NCBI GenBank assembly: GCA_029255685.2
Contig: CM055312.2
Coordinates: 51,990,202-52,054,201 of the forward strand
Source: Silene conica
Taxonomy: Eukaryota; Streptophyta; Magnoliopsida; Caryophyllales; Caryophyllaceae
DNA length: 64,000 nt
Reading direction: 5' to 3'
Each line of letters starts with the position of its first letter. Position 1 is the first letter of the stretch. Positions 11,522-25,118 of the stretch are shown here, one piece after another. The notes under the pieces are model-generated. The model ran no database searches. It saw nothing but the letters and a program-made list of their open reading frames with translations, and was not told where the DNA came from. Made by a program: the position numbers and the translations under genes.

Positions 11522-13059
11522 GCCACGAGCGAGCATCTCGTCGGCGGATATGCTGCGACAGCCTTTCGTATTTGCGGCATAATTTCCTCCACAGAAGTCC
11601 GATTGAGGTGCTTTTGGTGGCGTTGGAAAGCTAAGAAAAAGAGATAAAACTTTTATTTAATAAGCAAGAGCCAAATTTGCCTGTAAAATATCTTAAAATT
11701 AGTAACAAGGACTGAGTAGTTGTTTGCGACTTTAAGAAGTATAAGTTTAAGACGGACATATTAATATCATTGTCAAAAACGATATATTCTAAATGGAATT
11801 TTATTTATTGTGGAACATTATTATTACTAAAACAAGATTTTAATAATATATAAATAATTGGAAATTACGGGGTGTTACAATCACCCCACCTTTTAAAAAG
11901 TTTCGTCCTCGAAACTTGAAAGTAGAAAAACGGTAAGTCATAAAGACAAGGTAAATAACTAAAGCGTTTACCATATTTGATATTACAAAACTTAGAGTTA
12001 TTTCAAAAACTTCAAAAACAGTTTCTAAAGGCACAAGTCCTCATCAATGGAACAAGCACTAGTACAGAAATGTCATTTGGCAACGGTCAAAAAACACAAA
12101 TGGCAACGGTTCCACGACCGTTGTAAATCGGGGCGTTGCCTTAAACAATCACCTACGGCAACGGTTGTTAACCGTTGCCAAATGTTATTTTTGGCAACGG
12201 TTGCAAGTAGGAACCGTTGCCAAAAGGTGTTTTTGGCAACGGTTATTAACAGCAACCGTTGCCTTATGTATATAAAAGGCAACGGTTATTAACAGCAACT
12301 GTTGCCTTATGTATATAAAAGGCAACGGTTCATTTTAACAACCGTTGCCGTTGCTCAATTAAAATTTTTTTAAAAAAATATATATATTCCAATAATATAT
12401 TTTTGGATATATGTAAATTTTTCTATTAAGATAATAATTCATTACAAACAAATGTTTAACATATAATCAACATTACAAAGCAATATAAATACATCTTCTG
12501 CTCAAGTGAACTAAGAAAACTTCCAGCTAAACCATTTCTTCTTCTTCTCCTTCTCTTTGCCACAATATTACTTCAAGCTAAACCATTTCTTCTTCTTCTC
12601 CTTCTCCTCTTTGCCTGATTACTTTGATAATTTCTTTGAGACCTGGCTGCAGATGGGCCTGCCGTGTCCTTATTTCCATATTGCTTCTTATCAAGTGCTT
12701 CTGTTTGTTTTGTAATCACATGGGTGATGGAATCTTGAATCTGTACAATGAAACCTTCATTAAACGCTTTAATCTATTGTCCAGCGATGAAAATCAATCT
12801 TGAAAGGGGAAATATGAACTTAGGCAGCCTTTATGTCATATGAAGAATGTGTCTAATGAAGGTATGAACTGGTTCTGGGGATAGTGTAGGCTACTGATAA
12901 TGAGTCTGAGTTTAGCAGTTTGGGTCGGTTGAATAGTTAAATATAAGCTGAGAATAAAGTGTACTATCTAAGTAGGTCTAAGGTATTTGAGTTTGTTTCT
13001 GATCGAACTACGGTGTGTAAAAATTGAGTGGGAGTATAAAAATTGAGTCGAATTATACC

Positions 13060-13146
13060 TTGATGTTGAAACCTGCTTTTGCGCTAGTCTCAAGGAACAT
13101 TGCCCCTGATTCACGAGCCTTGTTATCTCCTTCGTCTATTGAGAAC
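13060..13146 (-). pseudogene. Captured RABH-like exon, second copy
   Basis: This is the same sequence as 3138-3224, with the ETSAKAGFNIK box intact, duplicated with the surrounding CACTA element. Confidence 0.8.
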
Positions 13147-13266
13147 ATGGGGGGGAGAACATGGCTAATAAGAGCCATTCAATATCAAAACATTTAGGGA
13201 CGGGTTACTTTAATTGTTTAAGAATGTCACACAAATACTGATGAAGACGGGTCAACATACAATACC

Positions 13267-13405
13267 TTGAAATTGGCATGGTTATTTGCAAATTTGATTG
13301 GCACTGGCTCTGGGCTCAAGTGTCCATCTATGTGCACCACGTCATTTTCCTTCAAATGCATCATAGCAGTATATGCCAAGTCACCTTGAAATATTACAGG
13401 CAACC
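13267..13405 (-). pseudogene. Captured OSB/SSB-like exon, second copy
   Basis: This is the same sequence as 3345-3483, including the flanking splice-site-like bases. The family assignment carries the same uncertainty. Confidence 0.5.
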
Positions 13406-14611
13406 TAGTAAGAAAAGAGTTTTGTAAACAAAAAATCAGTTCGTGCTGCCCTTGCGTAGTAGTTAGAAGATAATAAACTCATTGAATTACAGGCAGATGT
13501 TCGTCCAACATTAGTACATAGTAGCAAAAGAGAAAGGTTACCCTATCATATTTTACTCACAAACAGTAAACATTTCACAGTAATACAGTATACCACCAAA
13601 CTTAACTACCATGAAATATATTATCCAATGTGTCGAGATCAGAAGAGTTGGGCAGGGGGTCAATAATCATATGCAATGTTTATAAGGGAAGAAAATACAA
13701 GATCAGAACTATCACAACGTCAAATCATGAATGCTTCTCATTTTATCTTTATCATGATTCATAACCTTTCATAGTAATAGAACGTTCAACTTCAAACCCA
13801 ATGGTATCTGCTGGTGCGTTGTTAATTTACAAAAACAGGAAGTGGCTTCAGTTGCAGGATTTGGTTAACAATATACTTAAAGTCTTAAACAAAGTTAGAG
13901 ATGCTAGAAGTAACCATAGCTAACCCCGATGTAAACAAAAGGATTATATAGAAACCATAGCTAACCCCGATGTAAACATTATTCCTGAACTGGGATTTAC
14001 TGGGACACTTACAAAAAACAAGAAAAATTGCATCAGAACGGCGTTTAATTAGATTCTGGCTATTTGAATGAAATTTCGTCGGTTAAAGGACGACGTTTTG
14101 GGTCTGTTATCCAGGGATCCTCACTTGAGGCATGAAGGACAAGCAGCAACAATAACAACAATGACAGTGCAGTAGCAACGCAGTAGTAAAATGGTAACAT
14201 TACAACAGTAAAATCAGCAGCCTAATGGTGGTATAATCTGAGAAGGAAGTAACAAGGAATATCACTGATTCAGGAACAAAAGAAACTTCAAGGCCAACTT
14301 ACCGCAGAGCAAGAAACTCCTGTCAGTTCTAAAATAAGCTCTCTAAAGAATCTGAAGAAATCATCTAGAATATCGATTGAAGAAGGCAGTAAAAGAGCTC
14401 CTTCTGGAGGAAGTACGCTTCAGACTCCTAGACCAAGTTCATCTCAGTCTACAGAGGAACACCAAATTCCTGTCGAGCAGACTCAAGTTTGTCGAGTAGA
14501 CTTAACTCAATCGAGTAGGCCCAACTCGATCGGTCGAGGCAGAGCTATTCAAGTACCTGAAGCACGACATAAGGGAAGTTATGTGTGTAGTTACTGCAAG
14601 TGTATGATTCA

Positions 14612-14722
14612 CACATTATATCTGATTACTATGATCTACCATTTAACGATATTCTTGACTGGCGTAAATTTGTCATGGTCCTGAGAGAGCGGGATATATA
14701 CCAGCTTAAACAAATTCTAAAG
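14612..14722 (+). pseudogene. Captured GT47 exostosin-like fragment, second copy
   Basis: This is the same sequence as 4690-4800, with DYYDLPFNDILDWRKF preserved. Confidence 0.75.
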
Positions 14723-17700
14723 GCCGGGTATAACAGATGCAGAATTACATTAAGCAAAGAATTCAATACATGTACCAAATTAACAATCAATTACAAATAA
14801 ATATACATCAACATAACTAGAAATACCCATCAATTACATTAATAATCAATTACAAATAAGCCGAATTAAACTTACCCTAAATCAAATTAAGCAAAGAATT
14901 CAATACATATACCAAATTAAGCAAAAAATACCTGATTGCGCAGAATTAGGGTTCTTCCTGATGGGAGCAGTAACAATATTGATAACGCAAAATTGATAAA
15001 GAAGAGCGAAATTGCTGTAGAAGAGAGCGAAATTGATGAACTTGATGAATGAAATTGATGAACTTGATGAACGAAATTGATAAACTGATGAATGAAAGAC
15101 GATATTGACGAGCGAATTGAAATTGATATTTAGGAGCAGTACAGTGTTATTTAGGAGTATTAGTATTAATTTATTACTTTATTTAGGAGAGTGTTACGAA
15201 GTATTTAGGAGTAGGAGTACTGGAGTAGTATTAATTTATTTAATTAATATTTTTAGTATAACTTTTTGGAATAAGAGTAATATAATTTACGATTTTAGGT
15301 AATATTGTATATGGCGCCCAAATTTTCAGTTTTGCGCCAAATTTTAGCTCAAGAAATGGCAACGGTCATTACAAAACCGTTACCTTAAGTGTGTATAAAC
15401 AACACATATGGCAACGGTTCCTGAGTGGACCGTTGCCGTATGAGTTTTTTCTCTATCTATGGCAACGGTTGTTGTTAACAACCGTTGCCTTTTCTAATTG
15501 GCAACGGTTATTTTTAATGACCGTTGCCATTTGTCCATGCCTAAAGTCATTTCTGTACTAGTGAAGAGGATTCTCGTTGCGCATTCAAGAGTCCCACATT
15601 CCAAATCAAGAAATAGTCCAAAACCAAATCATATCATGCGACGACAAGCGTAATACGAGTTATTAGACGTCTCCAATAACAAGTCTTACATCAAATCAAC
15701 GCTAAAACCAACCTAAATTATAAACCATTTCAAGTTTTTCAAAACATGTCATTTCGAAAGTAAACTTCCATTTTTGAATCCGGAAAAATAAGTAAGGTTG
15801 TAACATAAATTAATGTTTTTCAACAACAAAAGTAAGGTAACTCATATAGCTTATAAAATACATAAATGAAAAATAATTTGAAAATCACTTCAAACAAAAC
15901 ACAATGTTGAAAGCTACATATTAACAACCAAAGATGGTTGGGTCGGACCATCCAAGAAATCACAACACAAAAGGTCATAAGGAAGCTAACAAAAACAAGG
16001 CATCAAAACTACCATCTTCAGGATTAAAGACGGTACTCAACAAGAGGGCAAAGAGGCAAAAACAACAAAGAAACTGAAGCATGAACAAAAGAGGTTTAAG
16101 GTTAGGAGAGGGAGATAACTCTTCGGATTACGGAAATCACTAACCACTCAATCCATAAATGAAACATCATCATCATCATGATTCCTTACATACCTCAGAA
16201 GACAGCTCTTTCAACCGCAAAACTCTCAAGGCTTCCTCAACTCAATTTGGGCATTCACATCTAGTTCAACCACGATACAAGCTATCCCATTACCAAACGG
16301 ACTTCACAACTCTCGGTTATTACTCTACAACCAACATCCTTCATAGAGCTAGACCCAAAATTACTAACAAGGTTGCATTCATACTCAACTAGCATATGTT
16401 ACAGATCTCCAAACAAGGTGAATCACAAAAACAAGGATCTTAAACCTGAATCCATCGTACTTCCAGACCTATAAACGAAAATCTGTTACGCTCATACCAA
16501 CAAAAAAAGATATAGAAGCGACACTCTCGGAACTGTACTTACTTTCATACATAGGACTATAAGATAAACATCCAAAACATATAATCCCAAAAGCATAAAC
16601 ACGGTATTCTTCAAACTGTAACTATTCGCAAACCTAGGACTACGAGTTAAACATCCAAAGCATTTAGTCCCAAACTACTCAAATCTCATCGACCCAAATC
16701 AAGAAAACATCGTTTAAACCTTGACTACCATAATTACCGTAAAGTGATCATCCCAAAAGAAAGTCTCATAAAAGTAATAATTTTCACCCAAGCGGTCTCT
16801 AGATAACCATCAACACCCTCATAGATAAGACCAAAATTATTAGCATCAGGGTTGATACCAATCCATAAGAAGCACTCATACCTTCAAACCTTTAACTTGA
16901 AACCATCAAGATGGCACACTACCTAATAGGCTAATATTACTCAAACGTCACCCAACGCTAACTCTCTCAACTATGTCCGATAAAACAAGGCCAAGGATCC
17001 TCGAAGCATATATCACTATTCCACAAACGAAGTCAACCTCACAACTAGTCCAAGAAGAAAGGGACAAGGCTCACAACGGTTAAAGATATGATACAAACTT
17101 CGGAAACAAACGCGAAATAGAAACTTGAGGGAGAGATACATAAGATGATGGCTAAGAGGCACTAGATTATGGGTTCCAACAAAAGTGAAGCTAAAAGTAG
17201 AAGGATAAGCGTTAGAGGTAACAAGATATATGACGTAAAAAGAGGTCAAGTAAGCTTGGTTATGAAAGCATAACTCGACGGGATTAGCACTGAAGAAGAA
17301 AGAAGAAGAGAAGCGTTGAGGAAAGGTTATGATTTGAACTGACACAATTCCCAAGGCTCAGGCCTCCTAAAATTCTCACAAGGTTCTCATCTCCTATTTA
17401 CCAATTCAAGCACACTGAACTATCAGTTTCCAAGAATAATTTTCCCAGATGGCTTACCATACTATAAGTCCTTTCAAAGATAAGGGTGTACGATTATCCC
17501 AAATTCGACTATTCTATAACGTTTCAGGTATCTCTATGTCTTAAATCCCTCAAACGACATTTCTGTAATACTCCATGATAAACCATTTATGTATCATTGC
17601 TACTTCACAATCTTTATACTTCATAGATTATCAACTCTCTTATTTCTTCAATTCCGAAATCTTTTATTACTCATCAAAATACTCAATTCTAATCTCACAC

Positions 17701-18798
17701 AAGGAGTAAATCATTTGAATTCATCAATACCTCAAAAGGTGAACACTAAGATCCACTATTGACGTCCTCAAACCTCTATATATAAATCCAAATGTCCTTT
17801 AAACGTCACAACCTCAAAATCTCACAAATCCGTAAGTTGCACCTCACTAGTTCAATCAGACATTAAAAGACGTAACTTTAGGTAGCTCCTCTAAGTTTAC
17901 ATCACTAACCATTTCAATACTCATCCATCAATATACACAATTCTTATCCTCCAAAAGTAACATCCCAATTAAAGTCAAACCTAATTCCCAAAGTCAAGCA
18001 TTACTAATTCACTTCACTCAACCATTCGTCTTTACTCGCATTCCAAGTATATTATCCAATTCATTCTAAGAGTGCCCATACTTCGTTCATACTCTTAAAG
18101 CGACACATTTCAATCCACTAGTTCTAAATCGCAATTATGATTCCCAAGGTTAAACTCCACCGAATAACAGACATACAATTCAGTATGTAAACCAAGAATT
18201 CTACCAGCCAATTCCACTTCAATATATAGGGTAAACAACTATGCATTAGGATCACCAAGACACGCCTTACTATACTCCCTAAACGTTTTTAGTCTTATTA
18301 CTTTTCAAAATAAGGGTTAGGCGTTATCCTCGAACAAAATCCTCAATATCCAACTAAGTTAGGCTACCTACGAAGCGCCATGGGAAAAGGCAAGTAACAA
18401 GGATAAGGTTAAGTCGAGAAGTTACGGAAGTGGCTTCCGAGTTAAGATAGAAGATAGTTCGGGAAGGAAGGATATGCATCAAGAAATAAGGAAGAAGATG
18501 ATGCAGGATGAGCAAGGATTATCTTCGGGGACATAGAAGCATCCTTCAAGATAGCACGAATCTTCCATCTTCGGTAGTAGACAATAATCTTGATCGCCAT
18601 CCAGGTAAGCTCATGGTTCACCAATTCTTGAGCACAAAAATAAAATCTTTGACAATTAACAAACATGTTAGACTTAACAAGGAGCAATCACATTACAGAC
18701 TACCACTTGGTCCTTAAATCTACCCATCTCTCATTCATTATTTCAGGTCAAGTTCATATTTAAGTTGGGGTACATGTGCGTGCGTCGGGAGCATTACT

Positions 18799-18810
18799 GC
18801 TCTGATACCA
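18799..18810 (-). other. Primer binding site, LARD copy 2
   Basis: The minus strand reads TGGTATCAGAGC beside the LTR end, as in copy 1. Confidence 0.9.
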
Positions 18811-18812
18811 AC

Positions 18813-21801
18813 TGTGACACCCCGCGATATAACATAAAACTAAACAAGTAATTTGCAGCGAAAATACGATACTTTTAAAAACTCTTCGACATATTTATTA
18901 AAACTTTTTCGCGGAATATCAAAACAACATGCGGAAGACTAAAAACTAATGAGTAAGTATAAATTATACAAAATAACTTAAATAGACGAGGGATAAGGTA
19001 TCCCACGATAACAACATAAATTAAATCTAAACTAAGCGTAAGGGTAATTGTCAAATTATCAACAATGCTCGCTAGCCACACGTCTTCCCCAAACAGCACC
19101 AACCTACATTCATGAAACATGAACGCCACAGTCAGTGGGGAGTAACTCAGGGTTCTCCCAGCCACTTTACGTCAGAAAACATGTAAACGGTAATACTAAA
19201 CATCTTATACATATGAACATGTATATAATTTCATAACCAATCATATATATTACCAAATATGAATAACATGATCAATGCGTGGGCGATAAGTCGAAAACAT
19301 GTGAAAACAGCATGAATCAACATGTATAACAGAATTAAAGCCAGCATATGAGATTGTATCAAAATCAAGGAAACATCCAAATGATCGACTCAGAGGCCAA
19401 CAGCTAGGTGGCATGTCCAATCATCATAATCAGGTAAACATCCAAGTGATCGACTCAGAGGCCAACAACTAGGTGGCATGTCTAATCACGCATACAACAA
19501 ACCAAGAATAGAATGAACGCCATCAGAGCGCATATGCACGACCTCTGACTAATGGAGCGCTTAGGCACGACCTCCAACGACGGGAGCGCTTAGGCACGAC
19601 CTCCAACTACCGGAGCGCTTAGGCACGACCTCCTACAACGGGAGCGCTTTGGCACGACCTCCGTAACTATGTATAGCGTATAACCACTGCCTATATGCCT
19701 AAGACCTGGCCAGACCTCTCGATGTAATAACCTACACCGAACGACACACGGGGACCGGAGCGCATATAGCACGACCTCCGACCAATCCCGAACATAGCTA
19801 AAATCCCATTCCATGGGTGGCATTTGTTCATTACAATGGTACACAAATCGTACCACCGCTATCTATTCACAAACAAGGTAACATAACCGTCACCATCACA
19901 TCTTAGGATAACATAACCGTTAACCCACTCATTTAAACATACATGAGCCAATAAAAGATCAATAATGCAACACTTATATCCGTTCCATGCCGAAAGAGAA
20001 CACACGGGATTGAATAATGAAACAAAAGTTATAAACGCATTTCACATTACAGCTGTGCTCTGCCGTAAACTTCATAATTAATTCAAATAAAATCGAAACG
20101 ATACAAGGCCAATTGGGTCGGTTTAATAAGACTTTTATCTACAATATTTGTCAAATACCCATTTCCAAAAGACGAACTTAACAGGGGATTATTGACTGAT
20201 CTTTACAGTGTGTCAGAAACCGTCACACAAAATGTATTGCTTCATAAAACGTGCTTAACAAATCATTTTGGGGCAAAACAAACTCCTATCATCATCTAAA
20301 CTCTTCAAAGTTTAATTATTGAAAAGGACCAGAATCATTTCAAAGTTTAAAAATGGTTTTCAAAACAATCTTTGAGCTACTGTCCGTTCTGCGAGTATTT
20401 CAGCGCATTGTTCGTAAATAATTTATTGTGAACAAACGACATGCAAGAAAATTACGATATTTTAGAGGTATATTCTACACTTAAAATAAACAGGGGTCTA
20501 TTTTCAACATTTTCAAAGGAGGATACTCTAAGATGTCGAAATAAATTGTACAAGACAATGAACAGATTTGTCAAGGTGCTGAAACATCATGAATTAACCA
20601 TTGTTAGCAGAACACTATGAACTTGAAAGACTATCAAAATAATCATCCTCAATGATCATAAACTCATTTAACCATACACTCCTTAATGAATTTCCACAAT
20701 TAAAATCTCATCCAACACAAGCATGCATGATGAAATTCATCCAAACATATGATTTATGAACCTAATCATGCTACTACTTAATCAAACACAATTCTAGTAT
20801 ACTAAACATTACAAGCATATAGTCATACAAACAAAGACGATAAGTCGAGTAACCCATCACCGTTACCTTATAGCTCTTCAATACGGATGATTTTGACTTA
20901 AAGCCACTCCGGTTTGGATAACCGAACTAGCTACACACAAATAAACGAGGTTAGCTTAGAGAACCGTGCCTTAAAGGCCACGACCAGAGGATATTAAGGA
21001 AGAAATTGGATACTTTTCTTACCTAGAAAGATGGAGGGCGAGGAGAGGAAGAGATAGGCGCGAAAATCGTCGAAAACCGATAAGAAACGAAGATTTTACG
21101 ATCGTTTTACGGTGGAGGTGCACAAGCAACAATGGTGTTCCTTATTCTTTTGTGTTTTGTGTGCATGGCTGAAAAAAAGAAAGGAAGAAGAATGAAGAAG
21201 CCCTTGGGCAGCAAGGAACATGCTTTGCATGTTCAAGCCAAGTGTCGGAAGTTATTGCCAAGTGTCGAAGCTCTTACGCCAAGTGTCGAAACTCTTACGC
21301 CAAGTGTCGAGACGGTTAAACCATGTGTCGAGAGTCTTAGGACATGTGGAAGAAGTGATTAAGGTAGGTGTCTAAGTTCTTAGGCCAAGTGTAAGAGGTG
21401 CTAAGCCCATGTGTCGAAGTTTTTAGGCCAAGTGAAAGAGGTAGCCACGAGCGAGCATCTCGTCGGCGGATATGCTGCGACAGCCTTTCGTATTTGCGGC
21501 ATAATTTCCTCCACAGAAGTCCGATTGAGGTGTTTTTGGTGGCGTTAGAAAGCTAAGAAAAAGAGATAAAACTTTTATTTAATAAGCAAGAGCCAAATTT
21601 GCCTGTAAAATATCTTAAAATTAGTAACAAGGACTGAGTAGTTGTTTGCGACTTTAAGAAGTATAAGTTTAAGACGGACATATTAATATCATTGTCAAAA
21701 ACGATATATTCTAAATGGAATTTTATTTATTGTGGAACATTATTATTACTAAAACAAGATTTTAATAATATATAAATAATTGGAAATTACGGGGTGTTAC
21801 A
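18813..21801 (-). mobile_element. LARD family 1, outermost 5' LTR (complete)
   Basis: This third LTR of 2989 bp has the ends TGTAACACCCCG (at 21801 on the minus strand) and CGGGGTGTCACA. It shares variants such as GCTGTGCTCTGCCG with the middle LTR that the partial left LTR lacks, so it is closer to the middle one. It has private changes near 21530-21550. Its outer flank starts ATTAT, which would be the target duplication if the far left end of the array also shows it. Confidence 0.95.
21237..21443 (-). repeat. 21-22 bp LTR minisatellite, third LTR
   Basis: This array is the same as those at 1393-1599 and 11315-11521. Confidence 0.85.
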
Positions 21802-22889
21802 ATTATGTCATGAATGAATTTTAATTTTAGTTGATGCATTTTATTTATCGTCTTATTGAATGCCTTTTGAATGCTTTCTATAACGTATTTAATTTTGCAA
21901 ACGGTTGTAACTTAGTGTGGCCTTAGTAGATTGTGTTACCGTAATGATGGAACACAATCTTGTTTGTAATTTTGAGATCTTGAATCTCCGTTTTGGGTTT
22001 TTGCCATGTAATTACTTTTGTATTTAAATTAAAATGTATATAGGGTTATATTTGTAATTTAAATTAGTAATTTTGTGAAGACCAAAGACGAAGACCGGAT
22101 GCTCACTCCCGCTGCAAGGACCAAGATGAACATCAAGACAAACTTCTAGGGTCCAACGGTGGATTCCATAGTTGTTTTTATGTTTATTTTGGTAGGATAG
22201 GCCACACTAGGACTTTTATTGACGTTTATCGCATTTATTTTATGCTTTCATCGATAATAGCTTGCATCATATTCCGCCTAAAACCAAACCACATATAACA
22301 TGCCTAAAAACTGACTCATGTAGAGGTTACGCGTTAGTTTTCTGTGACCATACAGATGTCACATGTCAAATGCAAAGCCATCACTTTATTTCATTCATTC
22401 ACGTATATGCTAGATATTAGTTCACTTAAAATGGATAAATATAAGTTGATGGGGTCTTCCTCGTATAACCAAAAATTGAGACTAGTCTTTATAAATCAGA
22501 CTCTCATAAATCCCTTCTTCGTCGGTAGGCATAATATGACCCCTTCTACGTCGGGTAAGTGGGAACAGATGATTTCTTTTATCTCAACATCGTGGTCACT
22601 CGATACTATCTAGCGACTGTGATGGACTAATAGATAGGATTTACGGAAATCTATCGACCAAGAGTTCCAACGGTGGAATTAGCCAAGCTGTGGGCTTATC
22701 AATATACGGAAATTGAGTCTTAGGATCGTTTATATAATTCTTGAGGGAGATAAATTATATAAATGCATGAGTCTACGAGTTTAAATATACTTTAATATAG
22801 ACTTAAATCACAACAATGAGTTGCTTATATGGTTTTGTTTTATCTTCTTTTCAGTGTAGAACACGTTCATTTAAACTACTGCATAACTA
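21802..22889 (+). other. Leader-like sequence before copia gag; no 5' LTR found
   Basis: About 1.1 kb separates the LARD array from the copia gag start. I looked here for the copia LTR start TGTTGGGGCTGG, for the LTR end seen at 28690-28706 and for a tRNA primer site, and found none. The part from about 22250 on may be the element's untranslated leader. The first ~400 bp show nothing recognisable. The short frame 22344-22613 resembles nothing I know. Confidence 0.5.
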
Positions 22890-23904
22890 ATGGCTGGTGA
22901 AGACCCAATGCCAAGTGCCAAGCTAGCACGTGAATCCTGGCTAAAAGCCTTCATGGACTCCATGAATCAGTCTACTAGACTAAGGAATGATGGGTCAAAC
23001 TTCTCTGACTGGGAGGTAGCACTACGGAATGCTGTCATTGCTGACGGAAAGCTCAAGTACTTAACTGAGCCCATTCCGGCACACCCAGGAACTGGGGCTA
23101 GAGCTAACGAAGTTCGCGCTCATAGCGACTTCATCATGGAAGCGGGTGCGATAAAGAACGTACTCATTTATGCAATGGAATCCAATTTGCAAAGACGCTT
23201 CATACAAGATTTTCACCACGCTCACTAACGAATTCTCGAAAGCTCCGAGAATCGTTTCTTATGAGCATACATGTCGCTTCTTTGAGGCGAAACTCCACAA
23301 GGGCCAAGCTGTTAGCCCACATATTCTCAACATGATTGAGAATATCGAGAAACTGGAGGCCCTAAACTACAAGATCAATGAGAACATAATCATTGATGAA
23401 ATGCTTCATTCGCTTCATGATGGGTTCGCCCTCTTCAGGGCAAACTATTACATGAACGACATGAAGAAGACTCCTCATGAGCTCCACTCCCTTCTCGTAC
23501 AGACCGAGAAGGACCTGAAATTAAGTGGGAGCGTGAAGCAGGATGTTCTCATGATCTCCAGCAAGGGTAAGGGTAAGGGGAAAGCTAAAGCTCAGGGCGA
23601 CCTAGCGGTATGTAAGCCCAGGTTCAAGAAACCAGGATTTACTAAGAGTGGGCCAGGTGAGTCGAGCAACTCACAGGGCAAAACAAAGAGCAAGGATACT
23701 AGCATGGAATGCCACCATTGCCACAAGACTGGGCATTGGAGGCGCACATGCCCCGTGTATCGTGAGGACATTAAGGCAGGTCGCGTTATTCCTGTTGGTA
23801 TGTCTTCTTCTTCTTTTATTCACATGATTGAGATTAACCATGCAAGTTACGGAACTTGGGTACTAGATACTGGTTGTGGTTCTCATCTATGTAATCATGT
23901 GTAG
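22890..23904 (+). pseudogene. Ty1/copia gag and protease start, frameshifted
   Basis: The frame starts with MAGEDPMPSAKLARESWLKA and carries the UBN2-type copia Gag region. A frame change in the overlap 23170-23228 splits it. The second part has the zinc knuckle CHHCHKTGHWRRTC (near 23710-23750), which binds the element's RNA, and the protease active-site motif WVLDTGCGSHLC near 23858-23893. A stop codon at 23902-23904 interrupts the polyprotein just after the active site, and the same frame then continues. Two breaks make it non-functional. It is followed in order by integrase, RT and RNase H, the copia order. Confidence 0.9.
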
Positions 23905-25037
23905 GGCCTCCGAAACCAAGAACCCCTCATCAAGGGTGAGGTTGACCTGCATGTCGGGAATGGAGCACGTGTTGCTGCAGTCTCGAGGGGAACATACGTG
24001 ATTCAGCTTCCAAGTGGATTCGAGTTATCTTTATATAACTGTTATTATGTTCCTAGTTTGTCCAAAAACATTATTTCAGTTTCTGCACTTGACAAACTTG
24101 GTTTTTCATTTGTAATAGAAAATAACAGTTGTATTTTCTCATTACACAATATGATTTATGGCAAGGCAGTTTCCATGAATGGAATTTATGTTTTAGATCA
24201 AACCACCGAAATATTACATGTGAATAACAAGAGATTAAAGGTAGGTGACAAAGATCAAACTTATCTATGGCATTGTCGTATGGGACACATAAATGAGAAA
24301 CGCGTAATACAGCTCATACAGAATGGAGCTATCTCGGCCTTTGATTTCGAATCATATGGCACGTGTGAATCATGTCTCATCGGTAAGATGACTTGTATTT
24401 CCTTCAAAGGTGTTGGAATGCGCGCTGTCGATCTATTAGGACTCATACATACGGATGTATGTGGGCCTATGTCGATCAACGCACGAGAAGGCTATAGGTA
24501 TTTCATCACTTTCACGGATGATTTGAGTAGATATGGCTATGTCTACTTAATGAAACATAAAAGTGAATCCTTTGACAAGTTCAAAGAATACCAGAATCGG
24601 GTACAGAACCAACTGGGCAGAAAGATTAAAACACTACGGTCTGATCGTGGTAGCGAATATCTTTCACACGAGTTTGATCAACACCTTAAAAACTGTGTTA
24701 TCGTTCTACAGTTGACTCCACCTGGAACACCACAATTAAATGGTGTGTCCGAACGGAGAAATCGAACTCTACTTGATATGGTTTGATCCATGATGAGTCG
24801 CACCGTTGTGCCTGATTCATTTTGGGGCTATGCTCTTTTGTCAGCCGCTCTAATACTTAACCGAATTCCGTCTAAAGCTGTTGACAAGACTCCATACGAA
24901 TTATGGAAAGGAACGGTCCCTAACTTGTCCTTTATTCGGGTTTGGGGCTGCGAGGCTTATGTCAAGTGGAGACACGAGGATAAGCTCGGCCCGCGATCGG
25001 TCAACGTGTTTTTGTTGCGGCTAGTGCGACGTTCTTA
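23905..25037 (+). pseudogene. Copia protease end, GAG-pre-integrase and integrase
   Basis: After the stop at 23902 the frame continues with the end of the protease (YVPSLSKNIISVSAL), then the zinc-binding GAG-pre-integrase region (WHCRMGHINEKRV) and the integrase core. The catalytic D appears in HTDVCGPM, the next D and E in TLRSDRGSEYLSHEFDQHLK and GVSERRNRTLLDM. A TGA at 24784-24786 interrupts the core, and the frame is lost after about 25037 within the integrase C-terminal part. The segment 25038-25118 continues the integrase-RT linker out of frame. Confidence 0.9.
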
Positions 25038-25118
25038 GAGAAAGAATTTCTCGAGAACAAGTCGAGTAATAGAACCTTCGATTTATCGGAGGTTCAAGAA
25101 CCAACTACTGAGCAACCA

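Larger units (their letters stand above)
8891..11879 (-). mobile_element. LARD family 1, LTR shared by copies 1 and 2
   Basis: This complete LTR of 2989 bp has ends TGTAACACCCCG and CGGGGTGTCACA on the minus strand. It serves at once as 5' LTR of the internal region on its left (primer site at 8877-8888) and as 3' LTR of the one on its right (purine tract at 11880-11903). It contains two tandem arrays (9603-9742 and 11315-11521) and a direct repeat of about 60 bp (9449-9568). I found no convincing coding frame. Confidence 0.95.
12057..15563. mobile_element. CACTA transposon nested in LARD copy 2
   Basis: This is the second copy of the element at 2135-5641, with the same termini (CACTAGTACAGAAATG), the same AAG target duplication and the same insertion point relative to the LARD. 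Its subterminal arrays are at 12079-12352 and 15358-15529. It was copied with the host element, not inserted independently. Confidence 0.95.
11880..18812 (-). mobile_element. LARD family 1, internal region of copy 2
   Basis: This repeats 1958-8890 at a constant offset of 9922 bp with only a handful of substitutions (for example CACATATGG against CACAAATGG in the CACTA subterminal array, and TCTAGAGG against TCTGGAGG near 14405). It has its own primer site (18799-18810), purine tract and nested CACTA element. It has no coding capacity. The near-identity, with both copies interrupted at the same base, shows that the unit was duplicated after the CACTA insertion. Confidence 0.95.

Noticed and set aside
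1..19844. Possibility that the 9922-bp tandem unit is an assembly artefact
   Set aside because: The copies differ at several positions (substitutions and a 3-base indel), and the order of LTRs, purine tracts and primer sites is consistent. It is kept as real but should be confirmed with long reads.
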